NCBI RefSeq assembly: GCF_030373185.1
Contig: NZ_JAUCZH010000004.1
Location: forward strand, 495,041 to 559,040
Reading direction: 5' to 3'
DNA length: 64,000 nucleotides
Source: Tabrizicola sp.
GTDB lineage: Bacteria; Pseudomonadota; Alphaproteobacteria; Rhodobacterales; Rhodobacteraceae
Below the pieces are notes generated by a model. That model ran no database searches, was not told the DNA's origin, and saw only the letters and a list, made by a program, of their open reading frames with translations. A program made the position numbers and the translations under genes. Shown piece by piece: positions 1-7,696 of the stretch. The first letter of the stretch is position 1. The number at the start of each line of letters is the position of its first letter.

Positions 1-1
1 C

Positions 2-235
2 GCGGCGGTCGCCCCGAAACTGGCGGCGGTGCTGGGCCAGAAGCTGGCCGCGCAGGCGGTGCCGGTTCTGGGGGCCTTGACCGGGGCGGCGCTGAACGCG
101 GCCTTCCTGAACTATTACCGCGAGGTGGCGCGCATCCGTTTTGCGCTTCTGAAGCTGGCCGAGGTTCATGGCGCGGAACCGGTGCTGGCGGCCTTTGCCG
201 CTGCGGTCGCACCGCCACGGATCGTCCGGGCCTGA
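2..235 (+). CDS. EcsC family protein, C-terminal fragment
   Basis: The frame is open from the window edge, so only about 77 C-terminal residues are visible. They contain a small-residue-rich stretch (AAQAVPVLGALTGAALN) followed by an aromatic helix (FLNYYREVARIRF). This matches the conserved C-terminal pattern of the EcsC family, whose members typically read AAQAVPxxGAxxGAAxN before a short amphipathic helix and a closing basic/glycine tail. The biochemical function of EcsC-like proteins is not known to me beyond the name taken from a Bacillus ABC-transporter locus. The gene lies upstream of and in the same direction as the malonyl-CoA synthetase gene, about 100 bases away, with no obvious connection. 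The N-terminal part lies outside the window, so length and start cannot be judged. Confidence 0.7.
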   Translation, partial: AAVAPKLAAVLGQKLAAQAVPVLGALTGAALNAAFLNYYREVARIRFALLKLAEVHGAEPVLAAFAAAVAPPRIVRA

Positions 236-338
236 GGCCGGCACAATCGGCTGACCACAAGATTCCTCGACGAAAAATCTTGGGTTCGGCGGCGGGCGGC
301 GGTAGATCGGCGGCAGGCTGGACGGACAGGGGGACAGG

Positions 339-1817
339 ATGAGCGTCGATGTGATTGACCGGTTGCAGGCGATGGCCGCAACGCCCGGACGGGTCTGGAT
401 GCGTGGCGGCCATCCCGTGACCTATGGCGACCTTCTGGCCGAAACCGGGCGCATGGCCAATGCGCTGGCCGGGCTTGGACTTGCCAAGGGTGACCGGCTT
501 CTGGTGCAGCTCGACAAATCCGAGGCAGTCTTGTCGCTTTACCTTGCCTGCCTGCGACTGGGCGTGGTTTTTCTGCCGGTGAACCCCGGTTACACGATTG
601 CCGAAACCGCGCATTTCCTGACCGATGCCGAACCGGCGCTGGCCTTGGTGGAAGACAGGCGGCAGCAGGCGATTGCCGAACGGGGCGCGAAAGCCATTGG
701 CCTGGGTGCGTTTCTTGATCTTGTCGCAGCCGGTCAGGCGGACTTCGCCGATCCTGCCCACGCGCCGGAGGATCTGGCCGCGATCCTTTACACCTCTGGC
801 ACGACGGGGCGGTCGAAGGGCGTCTGCCTCAGCCGCGAAAACCTTGCCTCGAACGCCGAAGCTCTGGTGGAATTGTGGCAGTTCACCGAACACGACGTCC
901 TTCTGCATGTCTTGCCGGTGTTTCATACGCATGGGTTGTTCGTGGCGACAAACTGCGTGCTTTTCGCGGGGGCGTCGATGATCTTCCAGCGCGCCTTTTC
1001 CCCTGATGCGGTGCTGGCGGCGCTGCCAGAGGTCACTGTGATGATGGGGGTGCCGACGTTCTATTCCCGCCTGCTGGCTGATGCGCGTCTGACCCCGGCA
1101 GTCTGCGCCCGGGTGCGGCTGTTCATCAGCGGGTCCGCCCCGCTGTCACCGGCGACCCATGCCGAATGGCGGGTGCGCACCGGTCACACCATCCTTGAAC
1201 GCTACGGGATGACGGAAACCAACATGATCACCTCCAACCCCTATGACGGGGACCGGCGGGCTGGCACCGTGGGGATGCCCTTGCCGGGGGTGAAGGTGCG
1301 GATCACCGGGCCGGATGGGGCCGTCCTGCCCGCGGGCGAAGCCGGGTCGATCGAGGTGATGGGGCCGAATGTCTTTGTCGGCTACTGGCGGATGCCCGAA
1401 CAGACAGCGCGGGAATTTCGGGATGGTTGGTTCGTCACTGGCGACCTGGGGGCAATTGACGCCGAAGGCTATCTTTCGATTCTGGGCCGGGCGAAGGATC
1501 TGGTGATCACTGGTGGGCTCAATGTTTATCCGGCCGAGGTTGAGGCAGCGCTGGATGATCTGCCGGGGGTCGCGGCATCGGCCGTGATCGGCGTGGCGCA
1601 TCCGGACTTTGGTGAGGCGGTGGTGGCCTGCCTGATTCGCTCGGCTGGTGCTGAGTTGGACGAAGCAGAGGTTCGCCACACCCTTCGCGACCGGTTGGCG
1701 GGCTTCAAGATACCCAAACGGGTGCTGGTGATGGCAGAGTTTCCGCGAAACGCGATGGGCAAGGTCCAGAAGGCAGAGTTGAGAAAAGCCCTTGCAGGGC
1801 TGTTCGGCGCCAACTGA
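339..1817 (+). CDS. matB: Malonyl-CoA synthetase (acyl-adenylate-forming ligase)
   Basis: Predicted to activate malonate with ATP and CoA to malonyl-CoA in the cytoplasm. The protein is 492 residues, the usual MatB size. The adenylate-forming signature YTSGTTGRSKG sits at residues 151-161. Further on come the ERYGMTETNM motif and the family-typical NPYDGDRRAGTVG, then WFVTGDLG, GRAKDLVITGG and the C-terminal catalytic lysine motif GKVQK. The ERYGMTE/NPYDGDRRAGTVG combination is what separates malonyl-CoA synthetases from general acyl-CoA ligases. The ATG at 339 follows GGGGGACAGG, an acceptable ribosome site. No malonate transporter or malonyl-CoA decarboxylase gene is adjacent in this window, so the malonate source is not shown. 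A methylmalonyl- or other short dicarboxyl-CoA substrate remains possible. Confidence 0.9.
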   Translation: MSVDVIDRLQAMAATPGRVWMRGGHPVTYGDLLAETGRMANALAGLGLAKGDRLLVQLDKSEAVLSLYLACLRLGVVFLPVNPGYTIAETAHFLTDAEPALALVEDRRQQAIAERGAKAIGLGAFLDLVAAGQADFADPAHAPEDLAAILYTSGTTGRSKGVCLSRENLASNAEALVELWQFTEHDVLLHVLPVFHTHGLFVATNCVLFAGASMIFQRAFSPDAVLAALPEVTVMMGVPTFYSRLLADARLTPAVCARVRLFISGSAPLSPATHAEWRVRTGHTILERYGMTETNMITSNPYDGDRRAGTVGMPLPGVKVRITGPDGAVLPAGEAGSIEVMGPNVFVGYWRMPEQTAREFRDGWFVTGDLGAIDAEGYLSILGRAKDLVITGGLNVYPAEVEAALDDLPGVAASAVIGVAHPDFGEAVVACLIRSAGAELDEAEVRHTLRDRLAGFKIPKRVLVMAEFPRNAMGKVQKAELRKALAGLFGAN

Positions 1818-2020
1818 CGCCCGAAACGGGGACTGTTCACGCGGCTTGTGGCGAACCCTTGCCAATCGGCCCTATACCTTGGGTTTATACGGCCCAAATA
1901 AACCATTGTTCGGTAGATTTTCGGTTTTGATCCAGCAATCAAGAATGCACTGGCGGGCAATGATGGCTTTGCGCTGTCGCAACCCGCACTGGAAACCGCA
2001 CTGAAAATGAGGAGATCGAA
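1818..2020 (+). promoter_or_regulatory. Leader/promoter region of the Ser-rich Tat protein gene with a short inverted repeat
   Basis: This 200-base spacer is visibly more AT-rich than its surroundings around 1870-1940. It holds an inverted repeat GGTTTAT (1882-1888) and ATAAACC (1898-1904) separated by nine bases, a plausible operator or promoter-overlapping palindrome. A good ribosome site (GAGGAGAT) precedes the ATG at 2021. No convincing small gene is present; a 70-codon frame through this stretch has no recognisable features. Assignment as a promoter is inference from base composition and position. Confidence 0.4.
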
Positions 2021-2344
2021 ATGAGTGCTTCGGACGAAAACACCCTCTCGCGCCGCAAGGCGTTTACCAAGATCGCAGGCCTGGCTCTTGCCGTCTACGC
2101 TGCACCCGCGATGACCACGTTGAGTGTAGCCCGTGCCAGCGGCGCCAGCAGTTCAAGCGGGTCCAGTGGCTCCAGCGGGTCCAGCGGCTCCAGCGGCGCA
2201 AGTGGCTCAAGTGGCTCCAGCGGCTCAAGTGACGCCTCCAAGGCCAGCGCAGCGTCGGAGGCCAGCAAGGCATCCTCGTCAAGCTCGTCCAGCGGGCCAA
2301 GCGTCTGCTCGGGACCGTCTGACTCCGGCTGTGTGCAGCCCTGA
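2021..2344 (+). CDS. Ser/Gly-rich Tat-exported small protein, candidate modification substrate
   Basis: The 107-residue product begins with a twin-arginine type signal: SRRKAFTK at residues 10-17, then a hydrophobic segment (IAGLALAVYAAPAMTTL) and a likely cleavage region near ARASG. The mature part is almost entirely serine, glycine and alanine: repeated SSG units, then a DASKAS/EASKAS stretch, a run of seven serines, and a C-terminal tail with two cysteines (SVCSGPSDSGC). By count about 39 of 107 residues are serine. The start is supported by GAGGAG seven bases upstream. It is followed by a strong hairpin and then the HprK-like kinase/PqqD gene on the same strand, suggesting this protein is the substrate. 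I know no named family for it. Low complexity means composition alone cannot prove function; it could be a structural or surface protein. Confidence 0.75.
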   Translation: MSASDENTLSRRKAFTKIAGLALAVYAAPAMTTLSVARASGASSSSGSSGSSGSSGSSGASGSSGSSGSSDASKASAASEASKASSSSSSSGPSVCSGPSDSGCVQP

Positions 2345-2357
2345 TTGCGTGAAAGCT

Positions 2358-2389
2358 CCCCGTTGACGCGGCAGGCCGGGTCAACGGGG
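2358..2389 (+). terminator. Intercistronic hairpin between Ser-rich protein and kinase genes
   Basis: Perfect 10-base stem CCCCGTTGAC (2358-2367) with GTCAACGGGG (2380-2389) and a 12-base GC-rich loop, placed 14 bases after the Ser-rich gene stop and 17 bases before the kinase start. There is no clear T-tract on the 3' side, so it is more likely a partial terminator or an mRNA-stabilising structure than a full stop. Either would give much more of the small protein than of the enzyme. Confidence 0.65.
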
Positions 2390-2406
2390 ATCAAGGGGCG
2401 GTACGG

Positions 2407-3624
2407 GTGGCACAGGATATCGTCTTTCGGGGGCTGACTTCGCCGCTTCGCCTGCATGGGGCCGAGGCTGTGCTGCCGCTGCTGGCAAGGATCGTGGTCG
2501 GCTGGCCCTATGACATCCGCGCGGAAAACCCGGGCATCGCGCCGTTCTTTTCGATCAGCGGAACCCCTGACGCCGGTCTGTTCCTGTGCCAAAGCCATGT
2601 GGAGCCAAAGCCTGCGCTTCGGCTTGATCCGGTGAATGCCCTTTGTGACGCGATGGCGGCGCTTGCGCTGGCCCTGCCGGCGGAAGATCCGGGATTGATC
2701 TGCCTGCACGCAGCCGCTGTTGCAATGGCAGGTCGGCTTGTGGTCTTTCCAAGCGTTCGGCGAGCGGGGAAAAGCACACTTGCCGTTGCCTTGGCCCAAG
2801 CCGGACATGGGCTTTACAGCGACGACGTGCTGCCCCTTTCCGTCACGGTGGACCACGTTGCCCATGGTCATGCGATGGGGACCGCGCCGCGCCTTCGGCT
2901 CCCGTTGCCGGAGACGCTTCCTGCGGATTTTCGGGATTGGGCAGAAGCGAGGGCCACGATCCGAAACCCGCAATACAGCTATCTGAAGCTTGCCGGCCAG
3001 CACGCGCGGGGCGCTTCGCTGCCGGTCGGCGCCTTCGTCATTCTGGACCGGCAGGATGAGCCTGCACCGGCCCACCTGTTGCAGGTTGCGCCCGATGTCG
3101 CGATGGATGCTCTCTTGCACCAGAATTTCACCCGTGACCGGCATTCGGCCGACGTCCTTCAGGTGATGGCGGCAACCTTGTCGAATCGGCCGGTGTTCCG
3201 GCTGTCCTACTCTGGTCTTGCCGAGGCGGTGGCCTGTCTGGAGGCCGCCTTTCACCAGTGGCCCGAGCCGGCCCCACCTGCCGGGCCTGGGGCGGCTGTT
3301 GCGTTCCGGATGGCTGATTTCAGTGGCGATCTGCCGGTCGGTTCTGACGGTTCAGCTATTCGACAGCGCGGGGGAACGTTGGCGCAAACCATCGGCAACA
3401 CGCTTTACCTTGCCGACCCCGAAGGCCGCGCGATTCACCGGATGGATCAGCTTGCCGCAGCGATCTGGGAGGTGCTGGCCGACCCGGTGACGCCGGAGGC
3501 GATTGAAACACTGTTGGCCGACGCCTTCCCCGAAGCGGACCCTGACCAGATCGCCCTTGATCTTAACAGTCTGTTGGAGCGCTTGTCACTGGCAGGACTG
3601 CTTGAGGTTGGCGGTCGGACCTGA
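2407..3624 (+). CDS. HprK-like serine kinase domain fused to a C-terminal PqqD domain
   Basis: The 405-residue protein has an N-terminal region of about 90 residues, then an HPr-kinase-like core. HAAAVAMAGR (101-110) matches the strand before the P-loop, SVRRAGKST (116-124) is the Walker A loop and YSDDVLPL (137-144) the acidic metal site. The first glycine of the usual GxxxxGKS loop is serine here. Residues about 330-400 (TIGNTLYLADPEG to LSLAGLLEV) have the PqqD fold pattern, with IHRMDQLAAAIWEVL at its centre; PqqD domains bind precursor peptides in peptide-modification systems. It is not a canonical HprK, which lacks PqqD. The GTG at 2407 is chosen because AAGGGG precedes it and no ATG is suitable. 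It directly follows the Ser-rich Tat protein gene. Phosphorylation or another modification of that protein is inference. Confidence 0.75.
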   Translation: MAQDIVFRGLTSPLRLHGAEAVLPLLARIVVGWPYDIRAENPGIAPFFSISGTPDAGLFLCQSHVEPKPALRLDPVNALCDAMAALALALPAEDPGLICLHAAAVAMAGRLVVFPSVRRAGKSTLAVALAQAGHGLYSDDVLPLSVTVDHVAHGHAMGTAPRLRLPLPETLPADFRDWAEARATIRNPQYSYLKLAGQHARGASLPVGAFVILDRQDEPAPAHLLQVAPDVAMDALLHQNFTRDRHSADVLQVMAATLSNRPVFRLSYSGLAEAVACLEAAFHQWPEPAPPAGPGAAVAFRMADFSGDLPVGSDGSAIRQRGGTLAQTIGNTLYLADPEGRAIHRMDQLAAAIWEVLADPVTPEAIETLLADAFPEADPDQIALDLNSLLERLSLAGLLEVGGRT

Positions 3625-3670
3625 CGTCGGGGGTTTCGGTCGGCCGCCCTTGCCAGCATTGGCTTGCGGA

Positions 3671-5914
3671 TCAATCGCCGACGCTGGCCAACCATTCCAT
3701 CAGATGCGGTCGGGCGCTTTCCGCGCCAACGTCCCGAGAGCGGTTGATCACGTCGCGTGCCTCGGCAAGGTTCACCCGGCGCAACAGGGCCTTGACCGGC
3801 CCGACCGAGGCCGGGCGCATTGACAGCGTCCGAAAGCCGATCGCCGCCAGCGCCAGCGCCTCGATCGGGCGGCCTGCATCTTCACCGCAGAATGACAGCG
3901 GGGTTCCCGTCTCGGCGCAGCGCGCGACAATCTGTTCAAGGAAGGTCAGGAAGGACAGGTTCAGCGTATCATAGCGACGGCGGACCAGTTCGTTTTCCCG
4001 GTCGGCAGCAAAGAAGAACTGCTTCAGGTCATTGCCGCCGACGGATACGAAATCCGTCAGCTCGAAAAAGGCGCGGGGCGCGAAGGCAAGGCTTGGCGTT
4101 TCCATCATCGCGCCGATTTCCACGGTTTCCGGCACCCGGTGGCCCAGCGATTTTTCGCGGTGCAGCTCGCGCAGGACATGGCTGCGGGCCTGCTGGAATT
4201 CGGTCATCTCGGTGATCAGCGGGAACATGACGGTCAGCGGGCGACCCGCTGCCGCCCGGATCAAAGCCTGAAGCTGCATCCGCAACACGCCGGGCTTGTC
4301 GAGGCCCACCCGCACCGCGCGCCAGCCCATCGCGGGGTTCGGCTCATCTTGCGGCTTCATGTAGGGCAGCACCTTGTCGGACCCGATATCAAGCGTGCGG
4401 AAGGCCACCCGCCTGCCTTTGGCCGCGTCCATCACCCGGGCGTAAAGTCGGGCAAGTTCCGCCCGCTGCGGCATTTTCGAGCGGACAAGGAACTGCAGTT
4501 CGGTGCGAAACAGGCCCACCCCTTCGGCCCCCGAGTTTTCAAGGCTGGGCAGATCGGCCATCAGACCGGCATTCATGTGCAGCGCAATCGACGTGCCGCA
4601 GATCGTGATCGCAGGCAGACCGCGCAAGCTGGCATAGCGCTTTTGCGCCTCGGCCTGCATGGCGATCTTGTCGCGGAACGCGCGGGCGACGGTTTCCTCG
4701 GGGCGCAGATGGACGATGCCTTGATCGCCGTCCACAAGGATCTGGTCGCCGTTCAGCGCTTCGGCGGTGATGCGTTCGGTGTTGATGACAAGGGGAATGG
4801 CCAGCGCCCGCGCCACCACGGCAGCATGGCTGCCGACCGAGCCTTCATCCAGCACCAGCCCTTTCAGTTTGCGGCCATATTCCAGCAGTTCCGCCGGACC
4901 GATGTTGCGGGCCACCAGCACCGGGTTTTCCGGCATCTCGGCTCCGGTATCCTTGCCTTGGCCCGTCAGGATGCGCAAAAGGCGGTTGGACAGGTCATCA
5001 AGGTCTGACAACCTTTCGCGCAGATAGGCATCCGGCACCTGTTCCAGCCGCGACCGGGCGGCGGATTGTTCCTTTTCCACCGCCGCCTCGGCCGACAGAC
5101 CGCGCATGATGTCTTCTTCCATACGCCGCAGCCAGCCGCGGGAATGGGCAAACATCCGGTAAGCCTCCAGCACCGCCTTCTGGTCCTTGTCGAGGCTTTC
5201 AGCTGACAGAAGGTCATCCACCGACACCCGCAGCTGGCCCACCGCCTCGCGGATGCGGTCGATTTCAGTCAGGGGGTCATCGGCGACCGGGTTGGTGATG
5301 ACGACGCGCGGTTCATGCAGCCAGACCCGACCTTCGGCAGCGCCCTCTTGCCCTGAGGTGCCGCGCAGCATCACCGGCTGCTTGTGGAGGGCCATCATCC
5401 CGCCTTCACCACCGGTGAAGGCACCAAGTTCGGTCATCTCGGCCAACACCATGGCCACCACATCCAGCGCGTAGATCTCGTCATCGGAAAACTGCCGGGC
5501 GGTTTTTGACTGCACGACCAGCACGCCAAGCTTTTCGCCGACCCGCTGGATAGGCACGCCAAGGAACGAGGAAAACAGCTCTTCTCCCGTTTCCGGCATG
5601 TAGCGGAAACCCTTTTCACCGGGCGCATCGGCGGTGTTCACCGGCTGGCCGGTGCGCGCAACGCGACCGACAAGACCTTCGCCCAACTTCATCCGCGTCT
5701 TGTGGACAGCGGCCTTTTTCAGGCCTTGGGTTGCACAAAGTTCCAGCGTGTCTTCATCGCGGAAAAGGTAGATCGAGCAAACCTCGGTCCCCATGCTGTC
5801 CGCGATCAGATGGGTGATCTGATCCAGCCGGTCCTGCCCGCCACCCGGCACGGCAAGGGTGTCACGCAACCGGCGCAGAAGCTTGCGGCTGTCGCTTTCG
5901 CTGCGTTCGGGCAT
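3671..5914 (-). CDS. ptsP: PTS-Ntr enzyme I (PEP-protein phosphotransferase with GAF domain)
   Basis: This 747-residue cytoplasmic protein would autophosphorylate from phosphoenolpyruvate and pass the phosphate to NPr/HPr in the nitrogen-related phosphotransferase branch. Residues about 15-160 form a GAF sensor domain (MGTEVCSIYLFRDEDTLEL to FSDDEIYALDVVA), which distinguishes EI-Ntr from sugar EI. The phosphohistidine motif is GSVGSHAAVVARALAIP. The C-terminal PEP-binding barrel has FRTLDIGSDK, GLFRTELQFL, VSVGGNDLKQF and the catalytic cysteine in SFCGEDAG. The start is followed by a typical polar N-terminus. It lies about 200 bases downstream of lysC on the same strand, a common alphaproteobacterial order. 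Its 3' end is convergent with the HprK-like gene, 46 bases away. Confidence 0.95.
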   Translation of the reverse strand: MPERSESDSRKLLRRLRDTLAVPGGGQDRLDQITHLIADSMGTEVCSIYLFRDEDTLELCATQGLKKAAVHKTRMKLGEGLVGRVARTGQPVNTADAPGEKGFRYMPETGEELFSSFLGVPIQRVGEKLGVLVVQSKTARQFSDDEIYALDVVAMVLAEMTELGAFTGGEGGMMALHKQPVMLRGTSGQEGAAEGRVWLHEPRVVITNPVADDPLTEIDRIREAVGQLRVSVDDLLSAESLDKDQKAVLEAYRMFAHSRGWLRRMEEDIMRGLSAEAAVEKEQSAARSRLEQVPDAYLRERLSDLDDLSNRLLRILTGQGKDTGAEMPENPVLVARNIGPAELLEYGRKLKGLVLDEGSVGSHAAVVARALAIPLVINTERITAEALNGDQILVDGDQGIVHLRPEETVARAFRDKIAMQAEAQKRYASLRGLPAITICGTSIALHMNAGLMADLPSLENSGAEGVGLFRTELQFLVRSKMPQRAELARLYARVMDAAKGRRVAFRTLDIGSDKVLPYMKPQDEPNPAMGWRAVRVGLDKPGVLRMQLQALIRAAAGRPLTVMFPLITEMTEFQQARSHVLRELHREKSLGHRVPETVEIGAMMETPSLAFAPRAFFELTDFVSVGGNDLKQFFFAADRENELVRRRYDTLNLSFLTFLEQIVARCAETGTPLSFCGEDAGRPIEALALAAIGFRTLSMRPASVGPVKALLRRVNLAEARDVINRSRDVGAESARPHLMEWLASVGD

Positions 5915-6031
5915 TGTCCACCCCAGAGGTTGTTTGCGCCGTTAGAACACAAGGCGCGGCACAACGGAACCGGGCATGTGATCTTGGACTGCAGCTTCGG
6001 CAGGGATGCCTGAAAGATCGGCGGAACCCGT

Positions 6032-6061
6032 CCGGGCAGGTTTGGGCCGGGCAGGTTTGGG
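6032..6061. repeat. Exact 15-base tandem duplication in the lysC-ptsP spacer
   Basis: The 15-mer CCGGGCAGGTTTGGG occurs at 6032-6046 and again at 6047-6061 without a mismatch. It is non-coding, lying between lysC and ptsP. The remainder of the 200-base spacer shows no gene. Similar short exact duplications occur in other spacers of the window. Confidence 0.9.
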
Positions 6062-6114
6062 CGACCGATGCCAGCACCCGCCAGGATCACTCAGGGCAGG
6101 GGGGGCAGCGGTCT

Positions 6115-7368
6115 TCAGGCCTTTTCCAGTTCAAAGGCGTCATGCAACGCCTGAACCGCGAGTTCCATATACTTGCGGTCGATCAACACCGAGATCTTGA
6201 TCTCGGACGTGGCGATGACCTTGATGTTCACGTTCTCGGCGGCCAGGGCGGCAAACATCCGGGCGGCGACGCCGACCTGACTGCGCATGCCGATGCCCAC
6301 GACCGAGACCTTGGCGACATCGGTATCCTCGACCAGTTCGTCATAGGAAATGCTGCCGGTCGCGCGGGCCTCTTCCATCGCCTTGCGGGCGCGGGCGACC
6401 TGATTGACCGGGACCGAAAAGGTCATGTCGGTGGTCGCGCCACTGTGGCCCGCCGCCGTTTCCGAGATATTCTGGACAATCATGTCCACGTTCACCCCCG
6501 CCTCGGCCAGCGGCCCGAAGATTGCACTGGCAACCCCGGGGCGGTCGGCCACCCGGATCAGCGTCATCTTTGCTTCATCCCGGCTGTAGGCGACGCCGGA
6601 CACAACTTTCGATTCCATGATTTCATCCTCGTCGCAGACCAGGGTTCCAGAGGTTTCGTCCGTATCCTCGAACGAAGACAGCACACGCAGCCGCACCTTG
6701 TAGCGCATCGCCAGTTCGACCGAGCGGGTTTGCAGGACCTTGGCGCCAAGCGACGCAAGTTCAAGCATTTCCTCGAAGGCAATCTTGTCAAGCTTGCGGG
6801 CCTTGGGGCTGATGCGGGGGTCGGTGGTATAGACGCCATCGACATCGGTGTAGATGTCGCAACGTTCGGCCCCGAAAGCGGCGGCGAAGGCGACAGCGGT
6901 GGTGTCGGACCCGCCACGGCCAAGGGTGGTGATCCGGCCTTCGGGCGAGACGCCCTGAAAGCCCGCGACAACGGCAACCTTGAAGCCTTCGGCGAACTTC
7001 GCGTCCATATTGGCCCGGGGAATGTCGACAAACCGCGCTGCGGCATGGGCCGAGGTGGTCTGGATCGGCACCTGCCAGCCCTGCCATGACCGCGCCGGGA
7101 TGTCCATTTCCTGCAAGGTCAGCGCCATCAGACCCGCAGTCACATTCTCGCCCGAAGAGACCACGGCGTCATATTCGCGCGCATCGTAAAGCGGCGAGGT
7201 GCTTTCGACCCAGCCCACCAACTCGTTGGTCTTGCCCGACATGGCACTGACGATGACGATCACGTCATAGCCGCGTTCCACCTCGGTCTTGACCTTGGCG
7301 GCGGCGTTCTTGATCCGCGAAAGGTCGGCCACCGAAGTGCCGCCGAATTTCATCACCAGAAGCGGCAT
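6115..7368 (-). CDS. lysC: Aspartate kinase
   Basis: Catalyses ATP-dependent phosphorylation of aspartate, the first step to lysine, threonine and methionine. The start at 7368 gives 417 residues, normal for the class, and a GGGGGGA ribosome site lies just upstream; the frame continues further upstream but without homology. The N-terminus MPLLVMKFGGTSVAD is the kinase signature, followed by VSAMSGKTNELV, GRGGSDTTAVA, and DVDGVYTTDPR. The C-terminal half carries two ACT domains (about residues 265-410, with RVADRPGVASAIF and VSVVGIGMRSQVGVAARMF), which bind lysine/threonine for feedback inhibition in the family. It shares strand with ptsP downstream and purD upstream. The 330-base spacer with several hairpins before it argues for its own promoter. 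Confidence 0.96.
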   Translation of the reverse strand: MPLLVMKFGGTSVADLSRIKNAAAKVKTEVERGYDVIVIVSAMSGKTNELVGWVESTSPLYDAREYDAVVSSGENVTAGLMALTLQEMDIPARSWQGWQVPIQTTSAHAAARFVDIPRANMDAKFAEGFKVAVVAGFQGVSPEGRITTLGRGGSDTTAVAFAAAFGAERCDIYTDVDGVYTTDPRISPKARKLDKIAFEEMLELASLGAKVLQTRSVELAMRYKVRLRVLSSFEDTDETSGTLVCDEDEIMESKVVSGVAYSRDEAKMTLIRVADRPGVASAIFGPLAEAGVNVDMIVQNISETAAGHSGATTDMTFSVPVNQVARARKAMEEARATGSISYDELVEDTDVAKVSVVGIGMRSQVGVAARMFAALAAENVNIKVIATSEIKISVLIDRKYMELAVQALHDAFELEKA

Positions 7369-7528
7369 GGTCCCCCCCATGAGCCGTCCAATTCGGGCTG
7401 TCCCGATCCGCGCGTGTCTTATGCAAGGCCTGCGTTGGGCGCAAGACCCCGGTGGACACCGAATGGAGCGCTGGCGCGCACGGCTTTCCCCTCGCCTCTG
7501 CGCGCAGGCGCGCAACCGGCTCGGACGA

Positions 7529-7631
7529 TGGGGGCATTTTGCCCCCAAACCCACTGAGAGTATTTCTGAAAAGAGCAAGTCGATTGCGCTTTTTGCAAAT
7601 ACTCCGGGGAGCTCGAGGGGCTGGCCCCTCG
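7529..7631. other. Composite set of three hairpins in the purD-lysC spacer
   Basis: The 328-base gap 7369-7696 contains no gene. It holds three palindromes. TGGGGGC (7529-7535) pairs with GCCCCCA (7541-7547). An extended imperfect palindrome has ends AGTATTT (7559-7565) and AAATACT (7597-7603). CGAGGGG (7614-7620) pairs with CCCCTCG (7625-7631) around a CTGG loop. On the minus strand these follow the purD stop and precede lysC, so at least one probably terminates purD transcription. A related hairpin followed by a similar ATATTTTCTCAGAGAGGAAGA stretch occurs near 57284-57340, which suggests a dispersed intergenic element. Confidence 0.6.
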
Positions 7632-7696
7632 TCAGCCGAGAAGGAGCGGCACGCGACGACGAGAGGAAAGGCTTGTGCGGAACGCGTGCAATCTGG

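Noticed and set aside
1792..2004. 70-codon frame ahead of the Ser-rich protein
   Set aside because: Begins inside matB and has no recognisable features; the region reads better as a promoter.
2095..3255. Long minus-strand frame opposite the Ser-rich protein and kinase genes
   Set aside because: It is a shadow of the high-GC plus-strand genes, rich in Arg/His/Gln, with no domain.
2407..3624. Canonical HPr kinase/phosphorylase (hprK)
   Set aside because: Too long, has a diverged P-loop, and carries a PqqD domain; ptsH and the other usual neighbours are absent.
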